Assembly: GCA_023436885.1 (NCBI GenBank)
Contig: JAEZHI010000042.1
Span: forward strand, 4,780 to 68,779
Direction of reading: 5' to 3'
DNA length: 64,000 nt
Source: Pseudomonadota bacterium
GTDB taxonomy: Bacteria > Pseudomonadota > Alphaproteobacteria > Rhizobiales > Pleomorphomonadaceae
A model generated the notes under the pieces. The model made no database searches. It worked only from the letters and a program-made list of their open reading frames with translations, and was not told the origin of the DNA. A program made the position numbers and the translations under genes. This document shows, piece after piece, positions 36,931 to 45,727 of this stretch (its first letter is position 1; every line of letters begins with the position of its first letter).

Positions 36931-37884
36931 ATGACAGACAAGGCGACGCGGATCGGCATCATGGTCTGCACGGCTGAGCGGCCGCGCATGCTCCAGGAGT
37001 GTGTCGAGTCGCTGCTCGCCCAGCAGGTGGCCGAGGATTGGCAGGTCGAGGTCTGCGTCGTAGAGAACGACAAGACGCCCAACTCGCGCGCCGTCGTCGA
37101 AGCCGTACCGCCCCTGTCGCCCATCAAGGTTCATTACTTTCAGGAACCGCGTCGCGGCATCCCCTTCGCCCGCAACAAGACGCTCGAAGTCGGCCTCGCC
37201 CATGGCTACGACTGGATCGTGCTGATCGACGACGACGAGCGTGCCGATCCGACCTGGCTTGCCACGCTGATGCGGACCGCCGTCGAGCATAAGGCAGATG
37301 TTGTATCCGGTCCGGTGCGGCGCACCTACGAGGCGCCGCCGCCCAATTGGTGGAAGCTGCTGAAGCCGGTCGCCGGTCCGGCCGGAACGGTTTTGAATGA
37401 GGCGCCAACCAACAACACGCTTCTGAGCGCCAGGTTGATCCGCCCCGACGGTGCCAATCTGCGCTTTGCCGAGGCGCTGACCTTCGGCTATGAGGACATC
37501 GACTTTTTCTCCCGAGCGCACAAGCTCGGCTACCGCATCGTCTGGTCGCCGGATGCCTTCGTCGAGGAAACGATTCCGGCAAGCCGCGTGCAACCCGAAC
37601 GGCTAATCGCTCGTGTGCAATCGACCGCCGCCGCCCAGGTTCTCGCATCGAAGATCCGACGCGGCGCCCCGCGCACCTTTGCGAAGTTCACTCTCAAAGG
37701 TCTCCGCCGCTTGATTGGCGGTGCGATCACCTGCGCTCTGTTCTGGCCGGGCAAGCGTGCCGGTTCGGAAAAGGCGACCCACAGCTATTATCGCGGCCGC
37801 CTCCGGCTGGCCCGTGGCCTCGGCATCTTCCGCGGCCTCTTCACGATCCTTCCCAATTACTACAGCACGGTGGATGGCAACTGA
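36931..37884 (+). CDS. Glycosyltransferase family 2 protein (cluster gene 2)
   Basis: A 317-residue inverting GT-A glycosyltransferase. GIMVCTAERPRMLQECVESL starts the nucleotide-sugar fold, with the DxD-like LIDDDERADPTWL and GYEDIDFFSRAHKLGYRIVW. The C-terminus is basic and has a weakly hydrophobic stretch (LIGGAITCALFWPG) that could lie on the membrane. The stop shares one base with the next start (TGATG), so the two genes are coupled. Confidence 0.9.
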   Translation: MTDKATRIGIMVCTAERPRMLQECVESLLAQQVAEDWQVEVCVVENDKTPNSRAVVEAVPPLSPIKVHYFQEPRRGIPFARNKTLEVGLAHGYDWIVLIDDDERADPTWLATLMRTAVEHKADVVSGPVRRTYEAPPPNWWKLLKPVAGPAGTVLNEAPTNNTLLSARLIRPDGANLRFAEALTFGYEDIDFFSRAHKLGYRIVWSPDAFVEETIPASRVQPERLIARVQSTAAAQVLASKIRRGAPRTFAKFTLKGLRRLIGGAITCALFWPGKRAGSEKATHSYYRGRLRLARGLGIFRGLFTILPNYYSTVDGN

Positions 37885-38936
37885 TGATCCCTGAAGGCGA
37901 AGCGTTGCGGGTGGTGCATGTCCACCTCGGCATCAAGGGCGGCGCCGAGCGCTTTTTCGTCAGCCTCGTCAATGCCTTGGCCGAGCGTGGCGTCCAGCAG
38001 AAGGCACTGATCTTCCCTGACCGCGTCTGGAAGAAGGACATCGAGGCGGTCTGTGGCATCGAGGAGATGGGCTTCAGCCGGTCGCATATCGCCCGCTTCT
38101 TCACCAACCGGAAGATCGCCAGGATCAACCGCGCCTTCCGCCCACATGCCATGATGTCATGGATGCCGCAGGCGACGCGCTGGATCCCCAACGATCCCAA
38201 CATCCTGACCGCGGCGCGCCTCGGCGACTATCCCGAGCGGCTCGACTATTTCGTCAATTGCGACTACCTCGTTTGCAACACACCGGATATCGCCCGTGCC
38301 GCCGCCGGCATCGGCTGGGACATCAACCGCACCCGCGTCATCTCCAACTTCACAGATGTCCGCAAGGTAGAGCCAATCGATCGGACCAAGCTCGACACCC
38401 CGGCCGACGACTTCGCCATCCTCGGCATGGGCCGCTTCGTCGACCGCAAGGGCTTCGATACGCTGATCAAGGCGGCGGCGCCGCTCAAGAGCGCAACCGT
38501 CTGGCTGGTCGGTGAAGGCCCGGAAGAGCCAATGCTGCGCCAGCTCGCCGCCGACCTTGGCTGCGCCGACCGCGTCCGTTTCCTTGGCTGGAGCACCGAC
38601 CCCAGCCCCTATCTCGCCGCCGCCGATGCCCTCTGCATCCCCTCGCGCCACGAGCCGCTCGGCAACGTGGTCCTGGAAGCCTGGGCCGCCGGCAAACCGG
38701 TGGTCGCCACGGCCAGCGAAGGCCCAAGCTGGCTGATCCAGGACGGCATCAACGGCCTCCTCGCCCCCATCGACGATGACGCTGCTGTCTCCAGGGCCTT
38801 CGCTCGCCTGATCGGCGAGCCTGACTTGGGTCCACGCCTTGTGGAGGCTGCGAGCGCGAAACTGGAAGCAAGCCATTCGCGAAAGGCCATCGCGGATGCG
38901 TATATGTCGTTTTTGTCCGGGGAATCGGTCGGCTAG
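37884..38936 (+). CDS. Glycosyltransferase family 4 protein (cluster gene 3)
   Basis: A 350-residue GT-B transferase with VVHVHLGIKGGAERFFVSL in the acceptor domain and ILGMGRFVDRKGFDTLIKAA, CIPSRHEPLGNVVLEAWAAGKPVVAT in the donor domain. It is coupled to the preceding GT2 gene. The three genes at 35.8-38.9 kb read as one operon that adds successive sugars, probably to an LPS core or capsule-like glycan. Confidence 0.92.
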   Translation: MIPEGEALRVVHVHLGIKGGAERFFVSLVNALAERGVQQKALIFPDRVWKKDIEAVCGIEEMGFSRSHIARFFTNRKIARINRAFRPHAMMSWMPQATRWIPNDPNILTAARLGDYPERLDYFVNCDYLVCNTPDIARAAAGIGWDINRTRVISNFTDVRKVEPIDRTKLDTPADDFAILGMGRFVDRKGFDTLIKAAAPLKSATVWLVGEGPEEPMLRQLAADLGCADRVRFLGWSTDPSPYLAAADALCIPSRHEPLGNVVLEAWAAGKPVVATASEGPSWLIQDGINGLLAPIDDDAAVSRAFARLIGEPDLGPRLVEAASAKLEASHSRKAIADAYMSFLSGESVG

Positions 38937-39056
38937 ATTAGCCGCTCGAAGAGTTTCCAATAAACCGCAAATCTTCCGACACATCAGTCATATGTGATCT
39001 ACTGGGGTCCGCCAGCCCTCCTGGCGTCTGACATTCGTAACCCGGAGAAACTCTAG

Positions 39057-39827
39057 ATGGGTACCAACGACGAACTCAACAAACAGGGCTTCCTGGCCGC
39101 GCGAAACACGGCAGCAATCGGCGATTGGTATGAGGATCTATCGAGCTTCTTTGCAAATGATGACGCCGCTGACCTCCTGAAGGTCCGTTCGTTTGCGCTC
39201 TACACACCACGGCAGACCATCTCCGACTTCTTGGTTCGCTACGAACTGTTCAAGATGGTCAAGGATATTCCAGGGGCTTTTCTCGAATTCGGCGTCTACA
39301 ATGGCCAAGGCTTGCTTTCTTGGGCTAACTTCAGTGCCATTCAGGAGCCCTACAACATCACGCGCGAAATATATGGCTTTGACACATTTGAGGGCTTCGC
39401 TGGCGTGGGCGATAAAGACAAGTCCGATCATCCGGAGATCGTCAAGGACGGCAGCTACAAGATCGACTCATATGCCAGGATTTCCAAGGCCATTGAGTTA
39501 TTTGACCGAAACAGGCCGATCGGGCATGTCGGGAAGGTGTTCCTCGTCCCTGGCGATGTGACCAAGACGCTCAAGCCGTTTCTGGCTCAACACCCCCACA
39601 TAATCCCAGCGCTCATCTATCTCGACATGGACATTTATGAGCCGACTAAATATGTCCTCGAGGAACTTCTCGATCGCATGCCAAAGGGCGGTATCGTCGC
39701 GTTCGACGAACTTGCGCATCGTACATACCCCGGGGAGACGGCCGCTTTATTGGATGTACTGCCGATGAAAGACATTCGGCTGCAGCGCGTTCCGTTTTGC
39801 AGCCGCATTGCGTATTTTGTCCGTTAA
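39057..39827 (+). CDS. TylF/MycF-like sugar O-methyltransferase
   Basis: A 256-residue SAM-dependent methyltransferase. FLEFGVYNGQGLLSWA is the SAM loop and IYGFDTFEGFAGV the family signature shared with macrocin and mycinamicin O-methyltransferases; LIYLDMDIYEPTKYVLEEL carries the metal-binding acidic residues. GGAG precedes the ATG. It converges with the E1-lipoyl operon. Its base composition looks lower in GC than the flanking core genes. It probably methylates a deoxysugar in the glycan. Confidence 0.87.
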   Translation: MGTNDELNKQGFLAARNTAAIGDWYEDLSSFFANDDAADLLKVRSFALYTPRQTISDFLVRYELFKMVKDIPGAFLEFGVYNGQGLLSWANFSAIQEPYNITREIYGFDTFEGFAGVGDKDKSDHPEIVKDGSYKIDSYARISKAIELFDRNRPIGHVGKVFLVPGDVTKTLKPFLAQHPHIIPALIYLDMDIYEPTKYVLEELLDRMPKGGIVAFDELAHRTYPGETAALLDVLPMKDIRLQRVPFCSRIAYFVR

Positions 39828-39882
39828 CGGCCGGGCGCCATCGGCAATAGGGCATTTCGATGACGTTACCTCACTGAAATGC

Positions 39883-40980
39883 TCATCCCCCGACGGTGAT
39901 TTTGTCCCGAATGCGGGCATTGGGCGCCACAGTGCCGGTCACCACCTTGCCTGACGCAATAATCGCGCCCTCTCCGATTGTCAGATAGGGCTCGACGCAA
40001 ACACCCATGCCGAATTTTACCGAATTCCCAACCGTCACACGTCCCGAAAGGGTCGTTCGCGGCCCGAAAGTACAGTTATTGCCAATAATAGAGTGATGTT
40101 CGACAACGTTGTGACTGGCAAAGAAGTTATTGTCGCCAAGCTCGACATCGACTGCAAAGAAGCAGTTCGGGAAAATGACGTTTCCGACTCCCATCTTGAC
40201 CCCGGTTCGGGTCTGAACCGACGGGTCGATTAGGTTGGTAAAAGGCACCCCCATATCGCGATACATTTCGAACTGCCGTCGGCGCTCCTCGATATCCTCC
40301 GAGAACAGCAGAACGGCCCCATCGAACGCGTCATTCGCCAAGAGCTCGGGAACCACATCCGAGCCGCCGACAACGGGAACGCCCTGAACATAAGTCCCAT
40401 GGCTCCGCTTGTTGTTGTCAACAATTGCGACAGCCAGCTTGCCGGTGCTTCGGGCGATACCGTCGAGGGCAATTGAACCGGCGCCACCGGCCCCCGCCAA
40501 CAGAAGGATTCGCTCCCAACCTGCCTGGAGAGGCGTAGGTTCGAGCGGCTTAAGGCGCTCCGTGTTCACGGAAAAACCCGCCTCGTGGCGCTGGATGACA
40601 TCATTCTCCGTGACGATATCGTTCTTGGCGTCTGCCAGTTCTTCGATATTTACTCCAAGGCGACGTGCGACAAGGAAGGCCTTCTTTGTCCATCTGCGGC
40701 TGGACGTGCCGTCCGAAGCCACTTCGTGAACAAAAGTTTCGGAAGCTTCGGTTTTTATGACGGCGAGCAATCCACCCACCGGCACCTTTTGTCCAGCCTC
40801 GATGATTTGCTGCAAATAGCCGTCCGCTGGAGCCTCGATTTCAATGGTAGCCTTTGTCGTTTCAATCTCGCAGAGCGGCTTTCCGGCTCCCAGCAGGGCA
40901 CCATCGGCAAAGAACCATCGAACGAGCGTGCCCTGCTCTTCGTTGGCGTTCACGGCGGGCATTTTGACTTGGGTAATCAT
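39883..40980 (-). CDS. Lipoyl domain - E1/E3-binding domain - PglD-like acyltransferase fusion
   Basis: A 365-residue three-part protein. Residues 1-78 are an E2-type lipoyl domain with Lys43 in IETTKATIEIEAPADGY. Residues 95-132 match a peripheral-subunit-binding domain (TKKAFLVARRLGVNIEELAD...IVTENDVIQ). Residues 156-365 are a PglD/NeuD-type sugar acyltransferase: an N-terminal nucleotide-sugar Rossmann part (ILLLAGAGGAGSIALDGIA) and a hexapeptide beta-helix with His295 in NVVEHHSIIGNN at the position of the catalytic His. No chloramphenicol-acetyltransferase-fold E2 domain is present. The ATG overlaps the E1-beta stop by four bases. I infer acyl transfer from the lipoyl arm to a sugar. Confidence 0.9.
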   Translation of the reverse strand: MITQVKMPAVNANEEQGTLVRWFFADGALLGAGKPLCEIETTKATIEIEAPADGYLQQIIEAGQKVPVGGLLAVIKTEASETFVHEVASDGTSSRRWTKKAFLVARRLGVNIEELADAKNDIVTENDVIQRHEAGFSVNTERLKPLEPTPLQAGWERILLLAGAGGAGSIALDGIARSTGKLAVAIVDNNKRSHGTYVQGVPVVGGSDVVPELLANDAFDGAVLLFSEDIEERRRQFEMYRDMGVPFTNLIDPSVQTRTGVKMGVGNVIFPNCFFAVDVELGDNNFFASHNVVEHHSIIGNNCTFGPRTTLSGRVTVGNSVKFGMGVCVEPYLTIGEGAIIASGKVVTGTVAPNARIRDKITVGG

Positions 40981-41972
40981 CCAATAAGCTCCATGAGCGC
41001 CGCTTCAACATCGGACTTGCTGACGAGGGCACTTTCCTCGCCGGTCTTGCTGCAGGGTATAACGGAAGGTCTCGACGCGACCCTCCGGACCGGCCCTTTC
41101 AGACGCCCAAAGCACTTGGCGGAGAGTTGAGCAGCCACTTCACTTCCCCAGGTGAATCCCTCGGTGCCCTCCTCGACAATCAACGCCAATCCGGATCTTT
41201 CAACCTCTGGAACGATCGAACTGACGTCGAATGGCGCGATCTTCGAAGGCAGCACAAGAGAAAGGTTGATCTCCTCATCTGCATACTCTTCGAGAAGCGG
41301 AAGTAGAATGGCTGACAGGCCGCCGTAGGCTATGATTGTAACGTCGGGCGTTCCAGAAGAATAATTCCGAGCGATCAATGTTGAAGGGTCATCAGGGTGC
41401 GCAACTACAGACACACTTCCTGAACTCCTGAATATTGTCTTGGAGTACAACAACTTGTTCTCGATGAACAAAGTGGGGGATGTCTTTGACAGGAGGAGAT
41501 CTCGCAACAATCCACCGGCATCGTGAAGATGCGAAGGTGCCCACACATCTAGCCCAGGCACCCCCATGAAATATTTCTCGATCGACTGGCTATGCGTCGC
41601 ACCATAGCCGCGGCGCCCTCCCATCGGCGTCCTGATCAAGACAGGAACCTCGAGCCCCTGACCATACATCGTTTGAAACTTGACCATGTGATTGAGAACT
41701 TGGTCAAACACAAGCGTCAAGAAGTCGCCGAACATGATGCTGACCACGGGCCGCAGCCCCCTAAGCGCCATGCCCGTTGCCACCCCGGTGAAACCGGCCT
41801 CCGAGATTGGCGTCGTGTGGACGCGCGAAGGAAACCGAGTAGATAGGCCTTTCTCGACCTTGAAGGCGCCGCCGTAGGGATCAAGCAGATCTTCACCGAG
41901 AAGATGAATCCGCGGATCGGTCTCCATGGCCTCCTGAAGGCCACGATTCAGAGACTGAAGATAGGTTTCCAT
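40977..41972 (-). CDS. 2-oxoacid dehydrogenase E1 beta subunit
   Basis: A 331-residue E1-beta subunit of the pyruvate/acetoin/branched-chain type. TTPISEAGFTGVATGMAL contains the conserved Glu58 that activates thiamine diphosphate. VSIMFGDFLTLVFDQVLNH and GATHSQSIEKYF (His127) are typical. It pairs with the E1-alpha gene, whose stop shares one base with its start, and its own stop overlaps the lipoyl-acyltransferase gene by four bases. Its place inside a glycan cluster argues for a dedicated, not a central-metabolism, complex. Confidence 0.93.
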   Translation of the reverse strand: METYLQSLNRGLQEAMETDPRIHLLGEDLLDPYGGAFKVEKGLSTRFPSRVHTTPISEAGFTGVATGMALRGLRPVVSIMFGDFLTLVFDQVLNHMVKFQTMYGQGLEVPVLIRTPMGGRRGYGATHSQSIEKYFMGVPGLDVWAPSHLHDAGGLLRDLLLSKTSPTLFIENKLLYSKTIFRSSGSVSVVAHPDDPSTLIARNYSSGTPDVTIIAYGGLSAILLPLLEEYADEEINLSLVLPSKIAPFDVSSIVPEVERSGLALIVEEGTEGFTWGSEVAAQLSAKCFGRLKGPVRRVASRPSVIPCSKTGEESALVSKSDVEAALMELIG

Positions 41973-42841
41973 CAGTTTGACAGGCTCGCTATGAGTTCGC
42001 GGATACGACGCTCCACGCGTCCCTCGATGTCTTTCACCGCTTCAGCCGGTAGAGACGGCCGCAATCGAACGATCGGCGCGAAACCTTGCGCCTTACGTAT
42101 TTCCTCCGGATCGCGGTTATCGTCGCCCTTGCTGTGAGGCGCAAGACGATAGGTATCGCACATAAGGAAACGTGGCCTGCAAGTCTTGCGGATGTCGGCA
42201 ACAATATCGCATGCCATCCGATGAGTCAGGATGACGTCATTTCCATCGACGCGTTCGGACGCGATGCCGAAGCTCCGCGCACGATCGGCAAGTTCGCCGG
42301 CCTGCTCAAAAGCAACGGGTGTGCTTTGCGCGTACTTGTTTGCCTCGACAACGAAAAGGATCGGCAGCTCCCACAGGGCAGCCATATTGAAGGCTTCGTA
42401 GATCACACCTTCACCAAGAGAGCCATCTCCCATGAATACGACGACAACTCCCCCCTCGCCCCGGTTCTTTTCCGCTAGAGCCATACCGGTGGCGACAGGT
42501 GCCATGCCGCCCAGGATACCATTGGAGTAAAAATTCTTTGCGTGCAGATGCTGGCTGCCACCGACACCACCGCACACTCCTTCTTCTCGGCCCATTATCT
42601 CCGCGACGAGACCGCGGCAATCATTCGTGTGGGCTATGAAGTGCCCATGGCCGCGGTGATTCGAACAGACGATATCGCGATCACTGTCCAGTGCGCCGAT
42701 AACGCCTGCAGCAACTCCCTCTTGACCGATACAGGTGTGGACGGTTCCGCGCAGGACGCCTGTATCGAACAGCCTGAGCAGCTCCTGCTCTACTGCATTG
42801 ATGGTCAGTATTGTTTCGAAGAGTTCTAGCGGCGACTTCAT
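41972..42841 (-). CDS. 2-oxoacid dehydrogenase E1 alpha subunit
   Basis: A 289-residue E1-alpha subunit that binds thiamine diphosphate through GDG at 138-140 (VFMGDGSLGEGVIYEAFNMA) and Asn169 (VVEANKYAQST), with NHRGHGHFI at 61-69. It is short compared with pyruvate dehydrogenase E1-alpha (about 320-360 residues). ATG 42841 begins MKSPLELFETILTI; the frame opens at 42913 but that part looks non-conserved. With E1-beta it would decarboxylate a 2-oxoacid and reductively acylate a lipoyl group. The oxoacid is not predictable. Confidence 0.92.
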   Translation of the reverse strand: MKSPLELFETILTINAVEQELLRLFDTGVLRGTVHTCIGQEGVAAGVIGALDSDRDIVCSNHRGHGHFIAHTNDCRGLVAEIMGREEGVCGGVGGSQHLHAKNFYSNGILGGMAPVATGMALAEKNRGEGGVVVVFMGDGSLGEGVIYEAFNMAALWELPILFVVEANKYAQSTPVAFEQAGELADRARSFGIASERVDGNDVILTHRMACDIVADIRKTCRPRFLMCDTYRLAPHSKGDDNRDPEEIRKAQGFAPIVRLRPSLPAEAVKDIEGRVERRIRELIASLSN

Positions 42842-43067
42842 GGGGATCTTTAGCCACACTGGTAACAGGACAAACGAGACCAAATATTGCGACCGTTCGG
42901 CAATCACAAGCAAAAGCCGTAGGTGACGGGTCGCCTCTGGTGAGCGGAAACTCCTGGCAAAGTTACGCTGCCGTTCCTGGCGGGTCCAGCGTGCCGAACG
43001 GGTCCCCTACACACAGTCTTGGTGACCGAACGTCTCAGCGGCAAGGAACCAACCGGCGTGTTCAAAC

Positions 43068-43970
43068 CTACGTTCCCTTCGGCTTCGCGCGCCCAAGGCG
43101 AGAAAACATGTTCGTGAGATAAGTCTTCACGGCCTTTCTGAGCCGATACCCAGTACGCCAACCCGAGTCACGCCACAGCATGCGCAGAATTCGAAGCCTT
43201 GTAGCAAATGGAAGCGGCGGTAATTTATCCAGGACGCGGTAGCACCCCAACGTGTAGCGGCAGCGTTGAATGAACTGATCCTTCAGGGTCTTCGCAGCGT
43301 AGAGTTCCTTGGAGTTGGAGTTGTAGTAGAAATGAAAGAACGGCCCCTCCACATAGACAACCAAGCCGCGCATCACGAACTCATACACCATATAGGACGC
43401 GACGCACCACGGGGTACCGAGAGCCGGCCAGCGCTCGATAAAAATCCTGGCTCCTTCCCCCGATCTGAAAACGCCATAGACCCAATCCGACGGGAAATAT
43501 GCCTTCTTTGGCGGCGCTCCCGCCATGACCCTATCGAGGAAGGACAAGGCTTCCGGAGCCGGCCTTATCGTTTGCACCTGCTCTCCAGTGAAGCGCTTCG
43601 AGGCGGCAACCGCCAGCAGCTTTGAAGGGTTCTCGTCGAGCGCGCCAACAAGCTTGGAAAGATAGTCCAGAGTTGAGAGATCATCGCAGGCGCGCAAGCA
43701 AAAATACTCACCCCTCTCGCTCGCCAGGCGCACCGTATTCATGAAGTTGTCGATGCCCGAGAGATGCTGTTCGTTGCGGAGGATCTCGAATCGAGGATCT
43801 TTTTCGCAAAATGCGCGAGCGATCTCATAGGTTTCGTCCGTGGAGCAATTCTCCACAATAATGGCGCGGAAATTCGCGTAATCCTGGCTCGCAATATTCA
43901 CAAGGCTGGCGAGCAGGGTTCGCGCACCATTATAAACAGGGACGGCGACAACAAGCTTCGCTTTATCCAT
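43068..43970 (-). CDS. Glycosyltransferase family 2 protein (cluster)
   Basis: A 300-residue GT-A transferase with LVVAVPVYNGARTLLASLVN, VENCSTDETYEIA and CLRACDDLSTLDYL (acidic donor motif). The C-terminal part is basic and aromatic. An earlier ATG at 44009 would add 13 unlikely residues; 43970 has a GGAAAG motif upstream. It lies between the E1 operon and a CmcI-like gene on the same strand, 66 bases after the latter. A 226-base region separates it from E1-alpha. Confidence 0.87.
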   Translation of the reverse strand: MDKAKLVVAVPVYNGARTLLASLVNIASQDYANFRAIIVENCSTDETYEIARAFCEKDPRFEILRNEQHLSGIDNFMNTVRLASERGEYFCLRACDDLSTLDYLSKLVGALDENPSKLLAVAASKRFTGEQVQTIRPAPEALSFLDRVMAGAPPKKAYFPSDWVYGVFRSGEGARIFIERWPALGTPWCVASYMVYEFVMRGLVVYVEGPFFHFYYNSNSKELYAAKTLKDQFIQRCRYTLGCYRVLDKLPPLPFATRLRILRMLWRDSGWRTGYRLRKAVKTYLTNMFSRLGRAKPKGT

Positions 43971-44036
43971 AATTGGCTTTCCGTTCGGGTGCCCCAGATT
44001 TGGCATCAATGCGTCCGGCTCATCAGCCAGCCCCTT

Positions 44037-44813
44037 TTAGACACGCTTAAGGAAGCCGTTCGGCGCGACCGTTACCATCAGCTTGTCGGCGAGCGCCTTG
44101 TCGATCGTAAATTCCGAATGGCGGGCAAGATAGGCATGCACCGCGGTCATCGGATTATTGCCGACATCCCACGGACGATCGGCAAAGAAGCCCGGCGCCA
44201 GCTCCTCCACAAAGGTGTCGAAGACGACGCAATAGCAACCGGGCGTGACAAGCGGTGCATATGCCTCCAGCTCTGCCAGCACATGATCGTGCGTATGCAT
44301 GGAGTCCAAGCATACCATCACCCGCTCATATCCAGCGGCTTTTTGTTTCACTGCACTTATCACGTCTGCGTCGATCGACGAGCCCTGCACCATCTCGATC
44401 CGTGTCGCCAACGGGTGGCTCTCGATGGCAGCGCGATTGTGCGACCGGATGTCGATATCGACGCCGATCACCTTGCGTTTGGAATGGCGCGGATCAAGGA
44501 CCTGCCCCGCCTCGATCGCATCACACATATCCAGAAGCGCCAACAGCGAAGCGCTCAGCACGAGCGAGCCGCCGTGTGCGATCCCCGTCTCTATGATGAG
44601 GTCAGGTCGAGTAGCCCACACCAGTTCCTGCACCGCCTGAATGTCTTGCGGATATTGGATAATCGGCCGGCCCAGCCAGTCAAAATTGTAGACATATCGA
44701 GCGGCCATTGAGGTGGCACGCCAGTCGGCTGAAAGCTCTTTGAACGGCCCGTTTCGTCCATAGGATTCGATGGACGCGGCGCGCTCGGACTTGAATTGTG
44801 CGATGGGATCCAT
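44037..44813 (-). CDS. CmcI-like (cephalosporin hydroxylase family) sugar methyltransferase
   Basis: A 258-residue SAM-dependent protein of the CmcI family, which in glycan clusters usually acts as a sugar O-methyltransferase. IIETGIAHGGSLVLSASLL is the SAM-binding loop, KVIGVDIDIRSHN the second motif, and VMVCLDSMHTHDHVLAELEAY the metal-binding region. ATG 44813 is preferred over 44867, which would overlap the upstream gene by 32 bases. It follows the epimerase gene by 22 bases and is probably part of the rfbF operon. Confidence 0.85.
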   Translation of the reverse strand: MDPIAQFKSERAASIESYGRNGPFKELSADWRATSMAARYVYNFDWLGRPIIQYPQDIQAVQELVWATRPDLIIETGIAHGGSLVLSASLLALLDMCDAIEAGQVLDPRHSKRKVIGVDIDIRSHNRAAIESHPLATRIEMVQGSSIDADVISAVKQKAAGYERVMVCLDSMHTHDHVLAELEAYAPLVTPGCYCVVFDTFVEELAPGFFADRPWDVGNNPMTAVHAYLARHSEFTIDKALADKLMVTVAPNGFLKRV

Positions 44814-44835
44814 TGGTTTGCCTACCTCTGCTGCC

Positions 44836-45651
44836 TCAGCCTTTTTGCTGTATTTGGTCAGCCGCAAGAATATCGGGAACGTATCTCAGGACATTCGTCG
44901 CCGAGTATCCGAACTCCGCTCGGACTCTCTCGACACAAATGGGAGGGAAACAGGTAGAAGACGCATTTTCCGCTACGGTGATATCGCATCCGGTGTGGTC
45001 GCAGAGTGCTTGCACCCACTGTGAATGGAGTACCTGAACACCGCTGGCAACGTTGTAGAGCTTATGCCGACCGCTTGCAGCGATCCTCTCGAGAAGCCAG
45101 GCCGCGTCTTCGATCCAGATGTAGTCTTTGCAAGAAGACAGTGCGGTTTGCAGATGGATATGCCCGGACAATGCTTCCCTGCAAAGCGCCCCGACGAAGG
45201 TATCCGCCCTTGTCTCATCAAACCCGATAACGTTGGACAGGCGAGCGACCCTCACATCGGCTCGGCCTGACTGCAGACAGAGGCTTTCTCCGGCCAGCTT
45301 CGAAATATTGTAGAGATCGGAGGGATCGGTTGGACGCACCGAGAGCAGAGACTCTTCAGCTGTCTCCAGGTTGTTGCCGTAAACCCTGGTCGAAGAAAGA
45401 TAGAGAAACGAGGAGAACTGAGCCGCTCTAAGAAAATCTGCCAGTTTGGACACGTGGGCTTCCATCGTGTCAAAAGGACGGGTGCGGAAATCAGCGGTCA
45501 AACCTATGGAATATATGACATGCCCGAGGTCTTCCTCGGAGCAGCCCGAAAAATCGCGCGGCGGGGCAAACACATCGTCCCCACGCTTGCGGAGCTGCGA
45601 GACGAGGTGGCTGCCAATGACACCGGTTGCGCCCAGGATGGTGTATCTCAT
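44836..45651 (-). CDS. NAD-dependent epimerase/4-ketoreductase of a deoxysugar pathway
   Basis: A 271-residue extended SDR: TILGATGVIGSHLVSQL binds the cofactor, YLSSTRVYG holds the catalytic Ser, and Tyr-x3-Lys lies in LYNISKLAGES. It is shorter than the usual 300-330. Placed last among the CDP-sugar genes, it most likely reduces the 4-keto group of the methylated intermediate. ATG 45651 is favoured by GGA spacing; one six bases upstream is possible. It starts 77 bases after the C-methyltransferase stop. Confidence 0.83.
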   Translation of the reverse strand: MRYTILGATGVIGSHLVSQLRKRGDDVFAPPRDFSGCSEEDLGHVIYSIGLTADFRTRPFDTMEAHVSKLADFLRAAQFSSFLYLSSTRVYGNNLETAEESLLSVRPTDPSDLYNISKLAGESLCLQSGRADVRVARLSNVIGFDETRADTFVGALCREALSGHIHLQTALSSCKDYIWIEDAAWLLERIAASGRHKLYNVASGVQVLHSQWVQALCDHTGCDITVAENASSTCFPPICVERVRAEFGYSATNVLRYVPDILAADQIQQKG

Positions 45652-45727
45652 CGGCATTCCGCATATCTGGACAGGGATGGATCGGGATTAGGACAGTCCT
45701 GTTCTTCCGAGAAGCCGTGGCAATCCA

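Noticed and set aside
39883..40980. Lipoyl-PglD fusion as a sequencing frameshift or chimera
   Set aside because: The frame is continuous, both halves share strand and phase, linker composition is normal, and the start is coupled to E1-beta by a four-base overlap.
40977..42841. E1-alpha/beta as the housekeeping pyruvate dehydrogenase
   Set aside because: No CAT-fold E2 or E3 gene follows, the alpha subunit is short, and the genes are embedded in and coupled to glycan functions; a central role is less likely.
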